Shown here: positions 22,767-36,812 of the stretch, piece by piece
How positions within the stretch are numbered: position 1 is the first letter of the stretch
Layout: each line of letters starts with the position of its first letter
Assembly: GCA_025526935.1 (NCBI GenBank)
Contig: JAHLKD010000022.1
Span: 441,501 to 505,500 of the forward strand
DNA from: Cladochytrium replicatum
Taxonomy: Eukaryota > Chytridiomycota > Chytridiomycetes > Cladochytriales > Cladochytriaceae
Direction of reading: 5' to 3'
Length of the DNA stretch: 64,000 bases
Translations under genes and position numbers: made by a program
The notes under the pieces: generated by a model
Database searches by the model: none
Told to the model about the DNA's origin: nothing
The model's input: the letters and a program-made list of their open reading frames with translations, nothing else

Positions 22767-23386
22767 GTCTTCTAGCACAAACAGAAATCAGTATCTATAT
22801 TTAAATGATCCTGTTCACTAAAGATGCATTTCAACAAGTCGTATATACACTGTTGTCTGATTGGTGATTCAAAAAAATTCCACACTTGTACTCAGTCTAA
22901 GTTAGAGGCAATCAACATCCAACCTCTAGAAGCTGTATGTGAGAAGATCAGCTTCTAATCTAAATCCTACTGATAGCTGGCTAAATTAATGCTTAGCATC
23001 CTTTTGGTTCACTACAACCGTTGTCGGGTAGAGTTTTAGCCATGTCTGGCTTTCGTGATGAAGATAGATTTGGTAAAACCTCACTTAAGAGCACAATCGA
23101 ATACTGGATCCACAACCGATTGTTTTGTATATTCGATCGATCGATTCAACCATAACAACAGTAAAAACAAGAGTTCACTTTTGGAAGTAAAATGCAAATC
23201 ACAGTCTCTCAAAACGATCTTCCTTTCCAATCTCAACAACGAAAGTGTTGCGAAATACAGGTCAGAAATCAAGTCAATCGAGGGATTCGCGCATCATAGA
23301 AGGTTGATAGTTGGAAGTTAAAAACGGAAACGAAGAGAGAGTTTGGGGGGGATGTGGTCCAAACACACCTCAACAGTTCAACCCAT
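22767..23386. other. AT-rich intergenic region
   Basis: Upstream of the deacetylase and downstream of the transporter, both on the minus strand. Stops are frequent in all frames. The part near 22800-23050 would be the deacetylase promoter; no clear TATA box or repeat stands out. The part near 23200-23380 is expected to be the 3' untranslated region of the transporter. Confidence 0.4.
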
Positions 23387-24956
23387 TTACTTCTTGCCGA
23401 CCTCAACGGCGGCCTCAGCATCAGCAGCGCGGCTGGGCTTCTCACCAGTGCCGGGAGTACCGAAGATCTCGTCCATGTCCTCAAGGGAGCGGCCCTTGGT
23501 CTCGGGGACCACGAACAACACGTAGAGAGACATGACAATGCAGGCACCACCGTAGATAAGGTAAGTGTAGAAGTCCAAAGCTGCAGGCTCAAAGAGACGC
23601 GGGGCAGTGTTACCAACAACGGCATTCCAGCCCCAGTTGGACATAGTGGCGACAGCGGTACCCTTGGCGCGGACGCGGAGAGGGAAGATCTCGGACTGGT
23701 AGACCCAGACGACAGGGCCCCAGGTGGAAGAGAAGAACAGGATGAAGAAGTACACAAAGATGATGGCGCCCCATCCGAGAGACCCGGGGTTTGCCTTGTT
23801 TAAGCCGAAGAACAGGCAGACCATGAAGTGGGAGATAGCCATACCGATACCACCGTAGACCATGAGCTTCTTGCGACCCATACGCTCGATCAAGTACATG
23901 CCGGGGAAGGTACCGATAATGTTGACGGCAGCGTTGGCAATGGGGAGCGAAATGGCAGTCTGGTCAGGAGTGAATCCGACACCGGAGAAAATGATGGCAC
24001 CGTAGTAGAGAATGACGTTGATACCGGTCCACTGCTGGAAGAACTGGAGAAGGAAGCCCATAAGGACACGGTTGAAGATACCCTTCTGGAAGAGCTCGGA
24101 CCAGCTGGCTTCACCGATAGCCTCCTCGGCTGCGATGGACTCCTTGATGTGGTTGTATTCGGCCTGAACTTCAGCAGAGTTGACGTCCTCACCGCGGATC
24201 TTGGAGAGCACGTTAAGAGCTTCGGCGTCACGGTGCTTGTACATCAACCAACGGGGCGAGAAGGGCATGAAGAACATCAAGATTGTGAGGAGGATACCGG
24301 GGATGGTCTGGACACCAAGGGCAAGACGCCACTCAGTCTGGGTGTTCTTAAGAGCGAGAATGATACCGGTGTTGACGCAGGTGGCGATGAAGATACCTAT
24401 AAAAGCATTTAGATTAGCCAGTGTGCTTTGAAATCATCACTAAAGAATCCTTACCGATGGTAATCATGAGCTGGTAAACGGTGATCAAGGTTCCACGAAT
24501 GTAGGTAGGGGCGGACTCAGAGATGTAGAGAGGCACCGACATGGAAGCGAAACCGATGGAAATACCAGAAATGATACGACCGACAATGATCATCGCGTAG
24601 TTGACGGAGAACGCCTGAAGGAGACCACCAAGGGTGAACAGGATACCACCAGCCAAAATGGAGTAACGACGAGAGAACTTGTCAGCGATGTAGGAAGAGA
24701 CGAGAGCACCAAGGAAGCAACCGATGGTGAAGGTGGACGTGATCCACGCCGTGCGGTCAGCGTACACAGCATCGATCTTCGCGAAGTTTCCGTCCTTGTC
24801 GACTTTGGTGGCGTCGAGGTAGCCGAAGAACGCACCGAAGTCGTTCATGGGAAGAACCTGACCGATAACACCGATCTCATAACCGAAGCAGAGACCACCG
24901 ACACCCGCCGCAAAGGCGACGAGCCACATGTAAACTGTGGTTTTGTTCTCAGGCAT
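23387..24956 (-). CDS. MFS hexose transporter (HXT/sugar porter family)
   Basis: Two exons, 24956..24455 and 24396..23387, give 503 aa, the normal length of fungal sugar porters. Family signatures are visible: GGLCFGYEIGVIGQV in TM1, DKFSRRYSILAGG and VGRIISGISIGFASMSVPLYISE after TM2-4, FSPRWLMYKHR, QFFQQWTGINVILYYGA in TM7, ERMGRKKLMVYGG and the C-terminal VPETKGRSLEDMDEIF. It should import hexose across the plasma membrane by proton symport or facilitated diffusion. The codons are strikingly biased to C- or G-ending forms compared with neighbouring genes, which suggests very high expression. A TATAAAA on the coding strand lies 82 bases upstream of the ATG. The single intron has canonical GTAAGG and TTATAG ends. 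Confidence 0.95.
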
Positions 24957-25037
24957 AGCGTGTAAGTGTACAGTAGAAGAAGAGGATGAGGTGATTCGAG
25001 AGGAGGGGGTGGTATTCTAGTTAGGGAAGGGGGGTCT

Positions 25038-25044
25038 TTTTATA
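25038..25044 (-). promoter_or_regulatory. TATA box of the hexose transporter
   Basis: Read on the minus strand this is TATAAAA, 82 bases before the ATG at 24956. It is followed by a run of C (CCCCCC) and a C-rich leader. Short leader, TATA and strong codon bias agree with a highly expressed, regulated gene. Confidence 0.6.
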
Positions 25045-26056
25045 GAGTGCGATGTCCACACGACCCCCACCACGAAACCACAAAAGGAAAGTGGAGTCAT
25101 ACGATCATGTGAGACGGTCGAGAAAAAATGATTGGAGACGTAACTACGGTGACAACTGCGCTGGGGATTGCTGGGGGTCAGCTGCGATCGTCTAAGCAGC
25201 TCAGACGGTGCGCTGACGCCATCTGTGCAGAGGATGCAGTGTCCCGCGAATGATCCTGCCATCCCAGACGCCCTCCGCTTTGATCAGCAGCATTTAAGGT
25301 GCACTCCTGAGCTCGTTTTGCCCCCACACTTTAGCAGTGCCACCTCGAAATTGTGGCATTTCATCACAAATATATAGTAATAGTAATAATATATACAAAC
25401 TAGTATTTGTTTATTTTACTGGCTGGTGGTAGACCCTGTTCGGAAGAGCTGTGCTGGATTGATACGCTTGTAACATCTGCTTGGCCTGAGTATGGCTGAA
25501 CCGTCATCGCAAACTCAACTCTGATGTGAAGGTTGCTGCTTATTGATTTGACGGCACATATGTCACATTTGAGGCAAGATCACACGGACAGCAAATTTGA
25601 CAGCTGAAACGGGACGACTTAAAAAATACATCATCACAGGAGAGCGGTGTCATACCTGCTTTTTCAGACGGCTGAAAAGGTGACGATCTCGCTTTGCGTG
25701 AATAATTCTCAAGTTACCAGATGTTACTCGAGTAGTTTAACGAGATTGCTGTTATTTTTGGTCAATATCAACACAGTTTCGGATGGCAGCAGTATTTTGT
25801 GAATATCTGGGATACAATCGGAGTTATCGTGAAAGAGGGCGGAAGTGCATGTGCTTTTGACCACTCTGACGATACACCGAGAAACCTCAAACCCCATTTC
25901 CGTTGCCAACCACAAGCTTGTGCTGACGTGTCCACGTGACTAACTCCAAGCCCTTCCCAGCCCCCTCAAGGACCGCACCCGATTTCACAAGGGATTGCTT
26001 ACAGCTCTGCCGCCGCGTTGGGAATAACTTCTGTGCCGTAAAAGCTTGATAATAAG
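25045..26056. other. Intergenic region between hexose transporter and GEM1
   Basis: About 1 kb with no recognisable gene on either strand. It should contain the upstream control region of the transporter (minus strand) and the promoter of GEM1 (plus strand). An AT-rich patch of TA and AAT steps lies at about 25372-25405. No repeat longer than a few units and no RNA gene was seen. Confidence 0.45.
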
Positions 26057-28875
<2,819 letters not shown>

Positions 28876-29065
28876 AATCAATTTAGAAGTAGGAGATGGA
28901 GTGCAGATTCAATAAAACAGAAGTAGTCCCAAAGTCCCCGAAGTCCTGATCGCATTGGTGTGTATCCGTATCTCAACGCGCGCCGCCCGCCACATCCACT
29001 AACTGGTTCGAAGGTGTCGCTTGGTGGTGGGGAAATTCTCCGGGGATCCTTTCAACTTCAACATT

Positions 29066-32000
29066 ATGTCTGCGCGACGCCCGCGGTACAGAATCTCGTA
29101 CATCGTCCGCGGTGACGATGCGCCAGAACCACACCACACAACAGGGATCAACTCTCTCGCGCTGGATTTAAGCACACCAACCGAATCCAATGGCACGCCA
29201 GGAGGAATCCTCTATACTGCCAGTAGAGACTCCATTGTAAATTCCTGGGAAGTCCACGTCGACTATCAGCGCAGGCTGGACCAGCTCGACGTCGCCGAGA
29301 ACGCCGCGCTGAATCGCAGGCTCTCGTTCACGTCGACGCGACCTTCGGGGCGTCCGTCAAAGACGTCGCATGTGCCGTATGCGGCGTTCGGAGAGGGATC
29401 GTATGGGTCCGGGAAGGAGCTGCTGATGTTTGGTGAGATGGATAGCCCGAGTGAGAGGAAAGCGGATCTTGATTTCGGAGAAAGGACGCCGACGAGGGCG
29501 GAAGAAGGCTTGGTAGCCGAAAATGGGCGGCAGATGGGTGGTGTTCGAACAAGAATGGGATCAGAGAATACGAGGTCTTTGCAGAATTCGCCGAGCGCGG
29601 CTGCGAGTGCGGGTTTGCAGTATCGGAGACCCAATGCAGGCGATGTGGGCGTGCCGAGATCTTCGTCGTCCGTGTCTGAGATGATTGATTCAGCGAGGAT
29701 GTATTCAACGTCTCCCCCCTCAGGGCTGGCGAGTTCCCTGACCGCACAGGACATGCGCAAAGCTAGAAGTGTCACTTTTAATCAAAATTCACAGCTCCAA
29801 GGAAACGCTACACGGCAATCAATGTACAGAAAATCACCTATGGAACCTGAGGAAATTGAAGCATTCAACAAAGCATCGAGGGTAAGAATCATGTCGCGAA
29901 GATAGTGTGTCAACAGGCTGATCTAAATGTTTTTTTTGTTTTTTTGTTTTTTTGCTGATTCATTTCAGCACGAGGTTCCCGGAACCACTCATCGACTTTC
30001 ATTCCAGTATCACAGCGATTGGGTGACTGATATTGCACTAGTTAATCAAAGCCAGCACTGTGAGTAGTTTAATGGTCGATGTGATGTTTTTATTGACCAT
30101 CGCAAAGTCGTCACTTCCTCAGCCGACCGCACTGTTCAGCTTTGGTCCGCACATTACCGTTATAACCCACATCGGATTGGGTACCACTCCGACTATGTTC
30201 GCTGCCTTGCATATGCTCGGAAAGTGGGGTGGGTAGCGTCTGCCGGATCGGACCGTCGCATTTTCCTTTGGGATCTAGGGGAGGGGAAGGGAGAGAATGG
30301 AGCATTTTTGATCAACGACTATGGACAAGGTAAGTTCGAAGTTATGAATTTGATTTAAATTTAATTTTCCTTTCTCTTTTTGATCACTAGTAATTATGAA
30401 TGAAGCGTCACCTGATTTATCGGTCTATGCTCTCGCCTGCAACCCTTCTGGGACCATTCTGGTGTCCGGATCGCCTGAGAAGGTGATCAGAGAATCTTTT
30501 CTTTGACTCTTGCTCATTTTCTGTAGGTTATCAGGGTCTTTGATCCCAGATCTGGGAAGCTCATTCAAAGACTCACGGGACACACTGACAATATCCGCTC
30601 CTTGCTGGTCTCTGACGATGGACGAACGGTACCTTATCCAACTGATTTGTGTACTGTAGCTGATCATTTCTGTTTCAGGTACTTTCTGCTTCTTCGGATA
30701 CTACAATCAAACTTTGGTCCCTGACCTCACCGCAGCGGTGTCTCGTCACATACACGCACAACAACGATTCAGTTTGGTCACTGACATCAAACCACCCCGA
30801 ACTCGAAACCTTTTGGGCTGGCGGTCGAGACGGGCTGGTAACAAAGATGTCACGAAGGAGATTGGTCGGACAAGATGGCACGGCTGGGTTTGCGAGTGCA
30901 GACGATGAGCTCGTGGATTGTGTGGCGCTTTGCAAGGAGACCAGTGGAGTAAATGCGGTATGTTTGGTCAATAATTGGTAGTAAACTTGCAGACTGAGCT
31001 TTTGCTAGCTCGTTGCAATCGATGATCTATATGTGTGGACTGCCACAGCTTCCTCAAGCGTGAACCGATGGGTATGTTGATATATGGCTAACTTTATCGA
31101 TGTATCTGACAAAGACAACTAGCGCGATGTTCCATTCCGTTGCACGACCGTCCTCCTTCCACGAGCAAATTCTTACTTTGCAGACCTCAACCTCTCACCT
31201 GCACTACCCGCCGCAACGACATCCTCCAACGCAATCGTCGATTCACCTCTCTCGTCTTCCCCTGTTGCATTGCAGTCCCAACTCTCATCTACACCTCACC
31301 AGCGACCACCCACTACTCTAGCTCTCTCACAATCTCTGAATGCCATCGCGAGTACTCTTAACTTTGGAGCCTCGTTTCACAGTATCAATGCGGGCACCGA
31401 CCATGCCGATATCATCATTCCTCCAGCGTCGATCATCAAGCAGCCATATGTGGCGCTAAGGGCACTTCTTGCGCGACGACCGCCAGTACAATTACCGAAT
31501 TCGCCGCCGCCAGTTCCAGCTGCGCCTGTTCGTGCTCCACGAACCCAAAACTCGACAGATAACGTCAGTCTTCGATCGCACGTGGGGAGGTTCTCTGTGT
31601 TGAGCGTTGACGGGTTGAGCTTGACTCCTACGACTTGGGGGGTTCATGGATTGACGCTGACTGGAGGGATTCCCGAGTTTGGTGATTTCGATGAGAATGG
31701 CGACGATTCAGATGAGGACGACTTTGACGATAATGGCGGAGGTTCGAATGTCGAACCGGTGTGGAAGGAACCCGATGAGATCATCCCTGGTAAACCTCTT
31801 TAATTGATGATGCTGATGGAGAAGTGTTTATTGGGTTGGTTTCCGCAGGTCGACCAGGATTAGCGCGGTCGTGTATCCTCAATGACCGCAGAAAGGTGCT
31901 GACAATGGATGAGTCTGGGACAGTGTGTGTTTGGGATGTGATCCAGTGCAGGCTTCTCAAGAAGTACGTCACCGCACCTTCAGAGCGTCGCGAAAGTAAC

Positions 32001-34126
32001 GCCGCAGACCAGAAGCTGCAAAATGATGTCTTGTTCCAAAAAGTCATTGGTGTGTGGAACACAGCGGAATGGGTTGCGAACTGGTGCACCGTGGACATCA
32101 AAAATGGGGTGGGTCAGGTGTAACTTTTTGTGTTGCTCAAGCTGATTTGGGTCTGAAGTTCCTTACTGTTCACATCGACGAAGGAAACGCGTTCGATTCT
32201 GAAGTCTATCTTGAGGAGCTAGATCTGGGTCAACCTCAGAATGAGGACCAACGAGGTAGATTTACGAAACTTTTCCCAATGATCCTTGCAATGAAACGTT
32301 GTTCCAGTGAACTTGGGTCGGTGGGTACTGACATATCTATTCCTTTACTTCGGTGCCGCAATGCATGGATACATTCTTCACACCCCACCGGATCAGAATA
32401 CTTTTTCCGTCCCAGCGGACAACCCTCTTCAGAACCATAGCGAGAGTCATGGTGATCCGCTAGCTGCGAACTTAAACTCTGGGGCGGCAACTGGTGGTGG
32501 GCAGAACACCGGAACCGAACCAGGGAATCATAGAGGATCAGGTGATAGCAGTGAGAAGCACCTGGATGGGACAGATTCAGCCAGAAGATTAGCACCAAAA
32601 CTGAGCATACCACCACCACCATCACTGCCCCCACCGCGATCTCTTAGCATTAGATCGAAACAGCCGTCACAAACCAATCCTGTTGAATCACATCCGTCCA
32701 CGGAAAATCCACCAGTTTCGTGTGATCCACCACCAGTTCATACATTAATCTCAAATGACAATGCTGATGACAACGGGACCGAAGGGACGAAAGACGTAGT
32801 TAGTGAGGAAACACAGATCAAGGCACCTCCAATTGGGGCGATTGGAAATGGAGACCATAAATCAGCCTCGCCGAAAATCAGTGATGTTGGAGAACCTTCA
32901 CCGTTCAGCAATCCCGTGGAGAAATCTGACGACTTACAACAAACGCGAAAGCTAGCAAATGGCAATTTGGAGGGTAAAGGTGGGTTACTTCCTGGTGGCC
33001 CATCACAGGGAACACCGAGTCCGGGGGATGTTTCGCTGGGAATTGGTGGCTCTTCTGACGGCAGTCAATCAGCGGAGTCTTCCGCCCTAGATATCTCGTC
33101 GCCTCAAGTGGCGGCAGCGGTTACTCGAAATCCATCGCATGGGTCGAGTGATCCACGACTTTCGTCTAATGAGGTTAACCTTCCGCCAGTTACACACGCC
33201 TCGGCAATCCCTGCATTCCTGAATCTGGAAGAAACTCCTTGGATTCAGTTGCCTCCAGATCTTGCGGTCGCTATCTCAGTTGAAGAATCGCCAGAAGCAG
33301 CTGGGTTCATGGATATTTATCGTGGGTCTGTTCTGGGGATGGGGTGGCAGCCGGAAGTCGCAAAGATTCAAAAGATTTTACCGCAGTGGACGTATGAATG
33401 GATTGCAGAGGTAGTTTGATTTTAATGGATTTTAGGAGCGTCATGAGCTTACAAATATGTAACGTAGGACAAACCTGCTCCCAGAGATACCTCCAAGATG
33501 AGCTTTTTGCTCTTAGCTCATCCTGGATCGGAGCTGCGGGAGCTGCCTAACGGGTGAGTTGATAAATACCCAACAACTCGATTGCACAATTTGAACTGAA
33601 TCAACCCACAGCAATAGTCGTCTGAGCGCCAACCGAATGCTCCGAGTTCGAAAGCTAATTGCATACGTCGTAGAGCGTCTAGAAATCTCACCTCCATTGT
33701 CGGTACATAAGGCACTTGCGCTTGCGGGTATCATACCGGGCTACGAAGTTCCAAAGAGCCCAAGCGGCCCACAAGTTGAAGGTGGAGCACCAGGTGGGAC
33801 TGGGAGCACCGAATCGTTCCATAATGAAAAAGGTCCGACGGTCGTAATTAAACCAGAGATGTGGATGGAACTTGTCTGCTATGATAAGGTAGGGTATTCT
33901 GCACAATCAGGCAGCTTGATTTGTGAAGGCTGATGTATATTTGTTTGTTTAGCCTGTACATCACAAGACAACATTGGCCACACTTCGTCATCAAGTCTGG
34001 AAGAGCGGGGGCGACCTTGTGTTAACTTACCGTCCTGTTCCGTTGAACCGCCTTGCAACCGTTGCCATGTCCGTCCTGAATAACACCTCTCCACCCAGCC
34101 ATTTTCCAAGAGGCACGCCAATATGA
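29066..34126 (+). CDS. WDR48: WDR48/UAF1-type WD40 activator of deubiquitinases
   Basis: About a dozen exons; the first is 29066..29881. The protein starts [20 protein letters not shown], the edge strand of a WD40 propeller, followed by INSLALD and [13 protein letters not shown]. Further blades carry [70 protein letters not shown] and [13 protein letters not shown]. The C-terminal half has the DUF3337 features of WDR48: [32 protein letters not shown] and a closing ubiquitin-like part with [14 protein letters not shown]-type sequence. WDR48 (Bun107 in fission yeast) binds and activates USP1/USP12/USP46-class deubiquitinases. A long Ser/Pro-rich insertion lies between blades 1 and 2 and another before the C-terminal part. 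All splice phases I followed agree. The stop at 34124 is 122 bases before the next gene. Confidence 0.88.
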
Positions 34127-34247
34127 ATCAAGAGAATTCATGTGAGCTTTCCAGTCTCCATAGCGGTTTCCAAGGCCTCTATTCGTGTTTCTTGGTTGTC
34201 TTTTCGAATGTATGTGCATGAAACCAATCGGTAGTGGCTTGTGCGAG

Positions 34248-35001
34248 ATGAACCCCAGAACTTCCTTTTCGGCATTCAAGCTTCCGTGGCAACTTCTGTT
34301 TCGGTCGAGATTTCACACTGTAAAGCCCGGAGAAAATTTTATGAAGGAATGGATTCCACAAGGTCAGAATCTGAGCTATGCATTGGTGATGTGTGCGCTG
34401 ACGTCAGTTCAGACAAGTTGCAGTTCAGTTTCGCAAGGTCGGGTGGTGCTGGTGGACAGAATGTGAACAAAGGCAAGCATTATCCTAATGTCAATATCTT
34501 CGCGTGGATTAATATTTCTTTTGCGCAATGTCTAGTCAACACTAAGGTCGAGTTGCGTTTCGAAGTTGGGAGAGCAGATTGGATTCATCCAGATGTGAAA
34601 AAGAAGCTGAGAGAACAAGTATGTTTTTGTAAAGTTCATTTCTCTGCAATCTGTTCCAAGACAAAATGAATGCTTCGTTTGGCAGAATGGCTTCAGGATG
34701 ACGAAAAGGGATGAGCTCTTGATTACAAGCGAACGGCATAGAACACAAATCATGAACATCGAGGATTGCTTAACGAAAGTGAGGATTGTTACTTTATTGG
34801 GATCACAGGGATGCCTGACAGCTTGGGACTTTTTAGCTCCACACATATTTGAAGCAAGCCAGTGAAGTTCCACGGCCGCCCGATGAACAGCAATTGCAGA
34901 GAATAGAGGAGCTGAAGACTTCCGAAAAGGAACGAAAAGAAGAGCATAAAATCAAAAGGTCAAGAATAAAGCAAGAGCGGAGACGCTCTTTTGATGATTA
35001 A
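34248..35001 (+). CDS. ICT1/mL62-type mitochondrial peptidyl-tRNA hydrolase
   Basis: Five exons (34248..34303, 34363..34472, 34536..34618, 34686..34778, 34837..35001) give 168 aa. The catalytic segment reads SFARSGGAGGQNVNKVNTKV, with the GGQ motif that enters the ribosomal peptidyl-transferase centre. It is followed by RFEVGRADWIHPDVKKKLRE and SERHRTQIMNIEDC, and a highly basic C-terminal tail (KRSRIKQERRRSF). This is the codon-independent release factor ICT1/MRPL58 group, a component or rescuer of mitochondrial ribosomes. The intron after GGQNVNK starts with GC rather than GT (AAAG|GCAAGC). The first exon encodes an Arg/Phe-rich presequence but its donor (CG|GTCGAG) is weak, so the N-terminus is the least certain part; an alternative ATG lies at about 34349. 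Confidence 0.85.
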
Positions 35002-35094
35002 GCCGTTCTTCGTTCCTCAGTCCGTTGCAAACAGTGAATAAACAGCAAATAAATATAGAAAGTCAGGTAACTGTGCAAGAGCCGCGAGGAAAAA

Positions 35095-36630
35095 TCACTG
35101 TCCGCCATTGCTCATTTGCAACCGGCGAAAGTCCGCACTCGTGTGCAATCCTTCCAGATACTCTGCGACCAGAGATTTGCCGTTGATCGCGGTGGGTCCT
35201 TCGGACGGAATTCGCAGTGATCTTTTGGCGCCAGCAGTGTCATCGCTCTGGATGTCATAATATGTCGAAGCGGTCGAGAAGAAACGCTCGAGTCGGGCTC
35301 TCGTTCTGGATATCACGCTACAACACCACACGCTGAGAATTGTTAACGGTGAGAAACTTAAGAGGAGCTCACGGCAAGGGCAGGCCTGCGACATGGGCGG
35401 CGTTCAAAACGTCGTGCCAAGTTACAAGTCGCATCAGGGACGTTACTCGATTCTTGCGTTTTCTCTCGGATCTGCAGGTCAGAATTGAAAAATAACTCAT
35501 CGAGGAACGTGCTTGTGAGGTTTCACCTTTGAAGGGATTGAATGACCTTTTCGCGATACGTGTCTGCAACTGATGTGAATACATTTTGGATCGTTTGCGT
35601 AACCCGATCAACATCTGCAGGGTGGGCTGATCGTGAAAATGAGGGGTTTGATCCACCATTTGATGGTATCAAAGACAATTCCCGCATCAGCAAGGCAACT
35701 TCACGTCGGAGCCCCGGTGTTCCGAATCCAGTTTGCGGGGATGTGTTGTTCTCAGGCTGGTCTTTCTGTTTCTTCGTTTGCACAAAGTCAGATGGCAGAA
35801 TACTTTTCTGATAATGAAAGCTTAAGTCCCTAAATTTGGTGGCAAATCTAGTTTCACGTACCGGCATGAGAAGCTCAGAATCAACGTTGGAACCCCAGGT
35901 ATCGGTGGATCCACCATGCAACAAGTCCTCATCTTCAAAGGGGTCGTCGCAGTATCGGCCCTCCATAAACTCACTTTGGACAAATGTAAGACCCGTCAAC
36001 CAGCACAATTTCTGGCGTGATCACATACCTTGGGATATCTCCGGATGGTAGGGGCCAAGCAGAGGGCCTAGAAATCACAAAAACTTCAGCTATACCAGCA
36101 AATCAACAAATCAAACACTGTACAATTACCCACCGATACCAGGGCTCCTTCACAGTCTTTAGCGGCGGCTGCTTAAACATCCTCCGCACAGTATCGTCCT
36201 TTGTATTATACATGATCGACACCAGCGTCCGACAGCTATCCGCAATCAGCATGCGCTTGCTGCGATCCTTCTTGCTCGCGTGCCGGTCCGGGTTCTGAGC
36301 GGCATCGTCGTCGTCGTCGTCGTCGGAAGAGTGGGGCGCGGGTGTGGTTTCGAGCTCCTTGAGGGCATCAAGCATGGTCTGGAGCTGGGAGGAAGACGTA
36401 GAGTCGGAGTCGGAGGTTTGGAAGTCGAATGCGTCGTCATGAAACGATTGGGCATATTGCGTGAACTCGGGTTCGTCTGGCAGGGCGAGCATGCGATCGA
36501 GAAGGGAGCGGTTTTCAGAGTCGCTCGATTCGCTCGATTCGCTCGATTCGCTGTCCGTAGGTAAAAAAGCGAAAGCAGCGGCGGCCTCTACATCTTCGCC
36601 AGCCTCATCGGTTCGCTTTCTCTTTTGCAT
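35095..36630 (-). CDS. Unrecognised acidic nuclear-type protein
   Basis: I do not recognise this protein. Exon 1 is 36630..36134. Short exons follow, with junctions at RPSAWPLPSGDIP, then EFMEGRYCDDPFEDEDLL, and the protein ends at 35095. The N-terminus has a Lys/Arg nuclear-localisation-like start (MQKRKRTDE), then long acidic Ser/Glu/Asp tracts. A run of seven Asp comes from a GTC repeat at 36302..36322. A SES repeat comes from three copies of a 9-bp unit at 36522..36548. The best conserved-looking part is near the C-terminus: VTWHDVLNAAHVAGLPLPVI followed by SRTRARLERFF, a pattern I would expect in a nuclear complex subunit. The ClpP-like or enzyme motifs that would give a function are absent. 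It is convergent with ICT1. Confidence 0.65.
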
Positions 36631-36812
36631 TTCAAGCTGTCAACCGCTTAAAAAAAAAAACGTCTAGAAATTGGGGAATATACCACTTTTTTTTACAGAG
36701 AAAGTAGTGAGTCCTATTCTCGACATTGTTGTTATGTGAAAAACACATATGGGATTTATCTTTTGCAGACGGTCACTAGATAGTTACGAAACGGCCTCAT
36801 CCCCCTCTGGTG

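Noticed and set aside
23828-24412. 194-codon plus-strand frame over the hexose transporter
   Set aside because: Composition (Asp/Thr/Gly-rich) is that of a reversed membrane-protein gene; the transporter on the minus strand is certain.
29930-29955. Long poly-T run as a possible terminator or retroelement tail
   Set aside because: It lies inside a WDR48 intron just before the acceptor and is simply its polypyrimidine tract.
36302-36322. GTC triplet repeat as an independent microsatellite feature
   Set aside because: It is coding (poly-Asp) within the gene at 35095..36630 and is described there.
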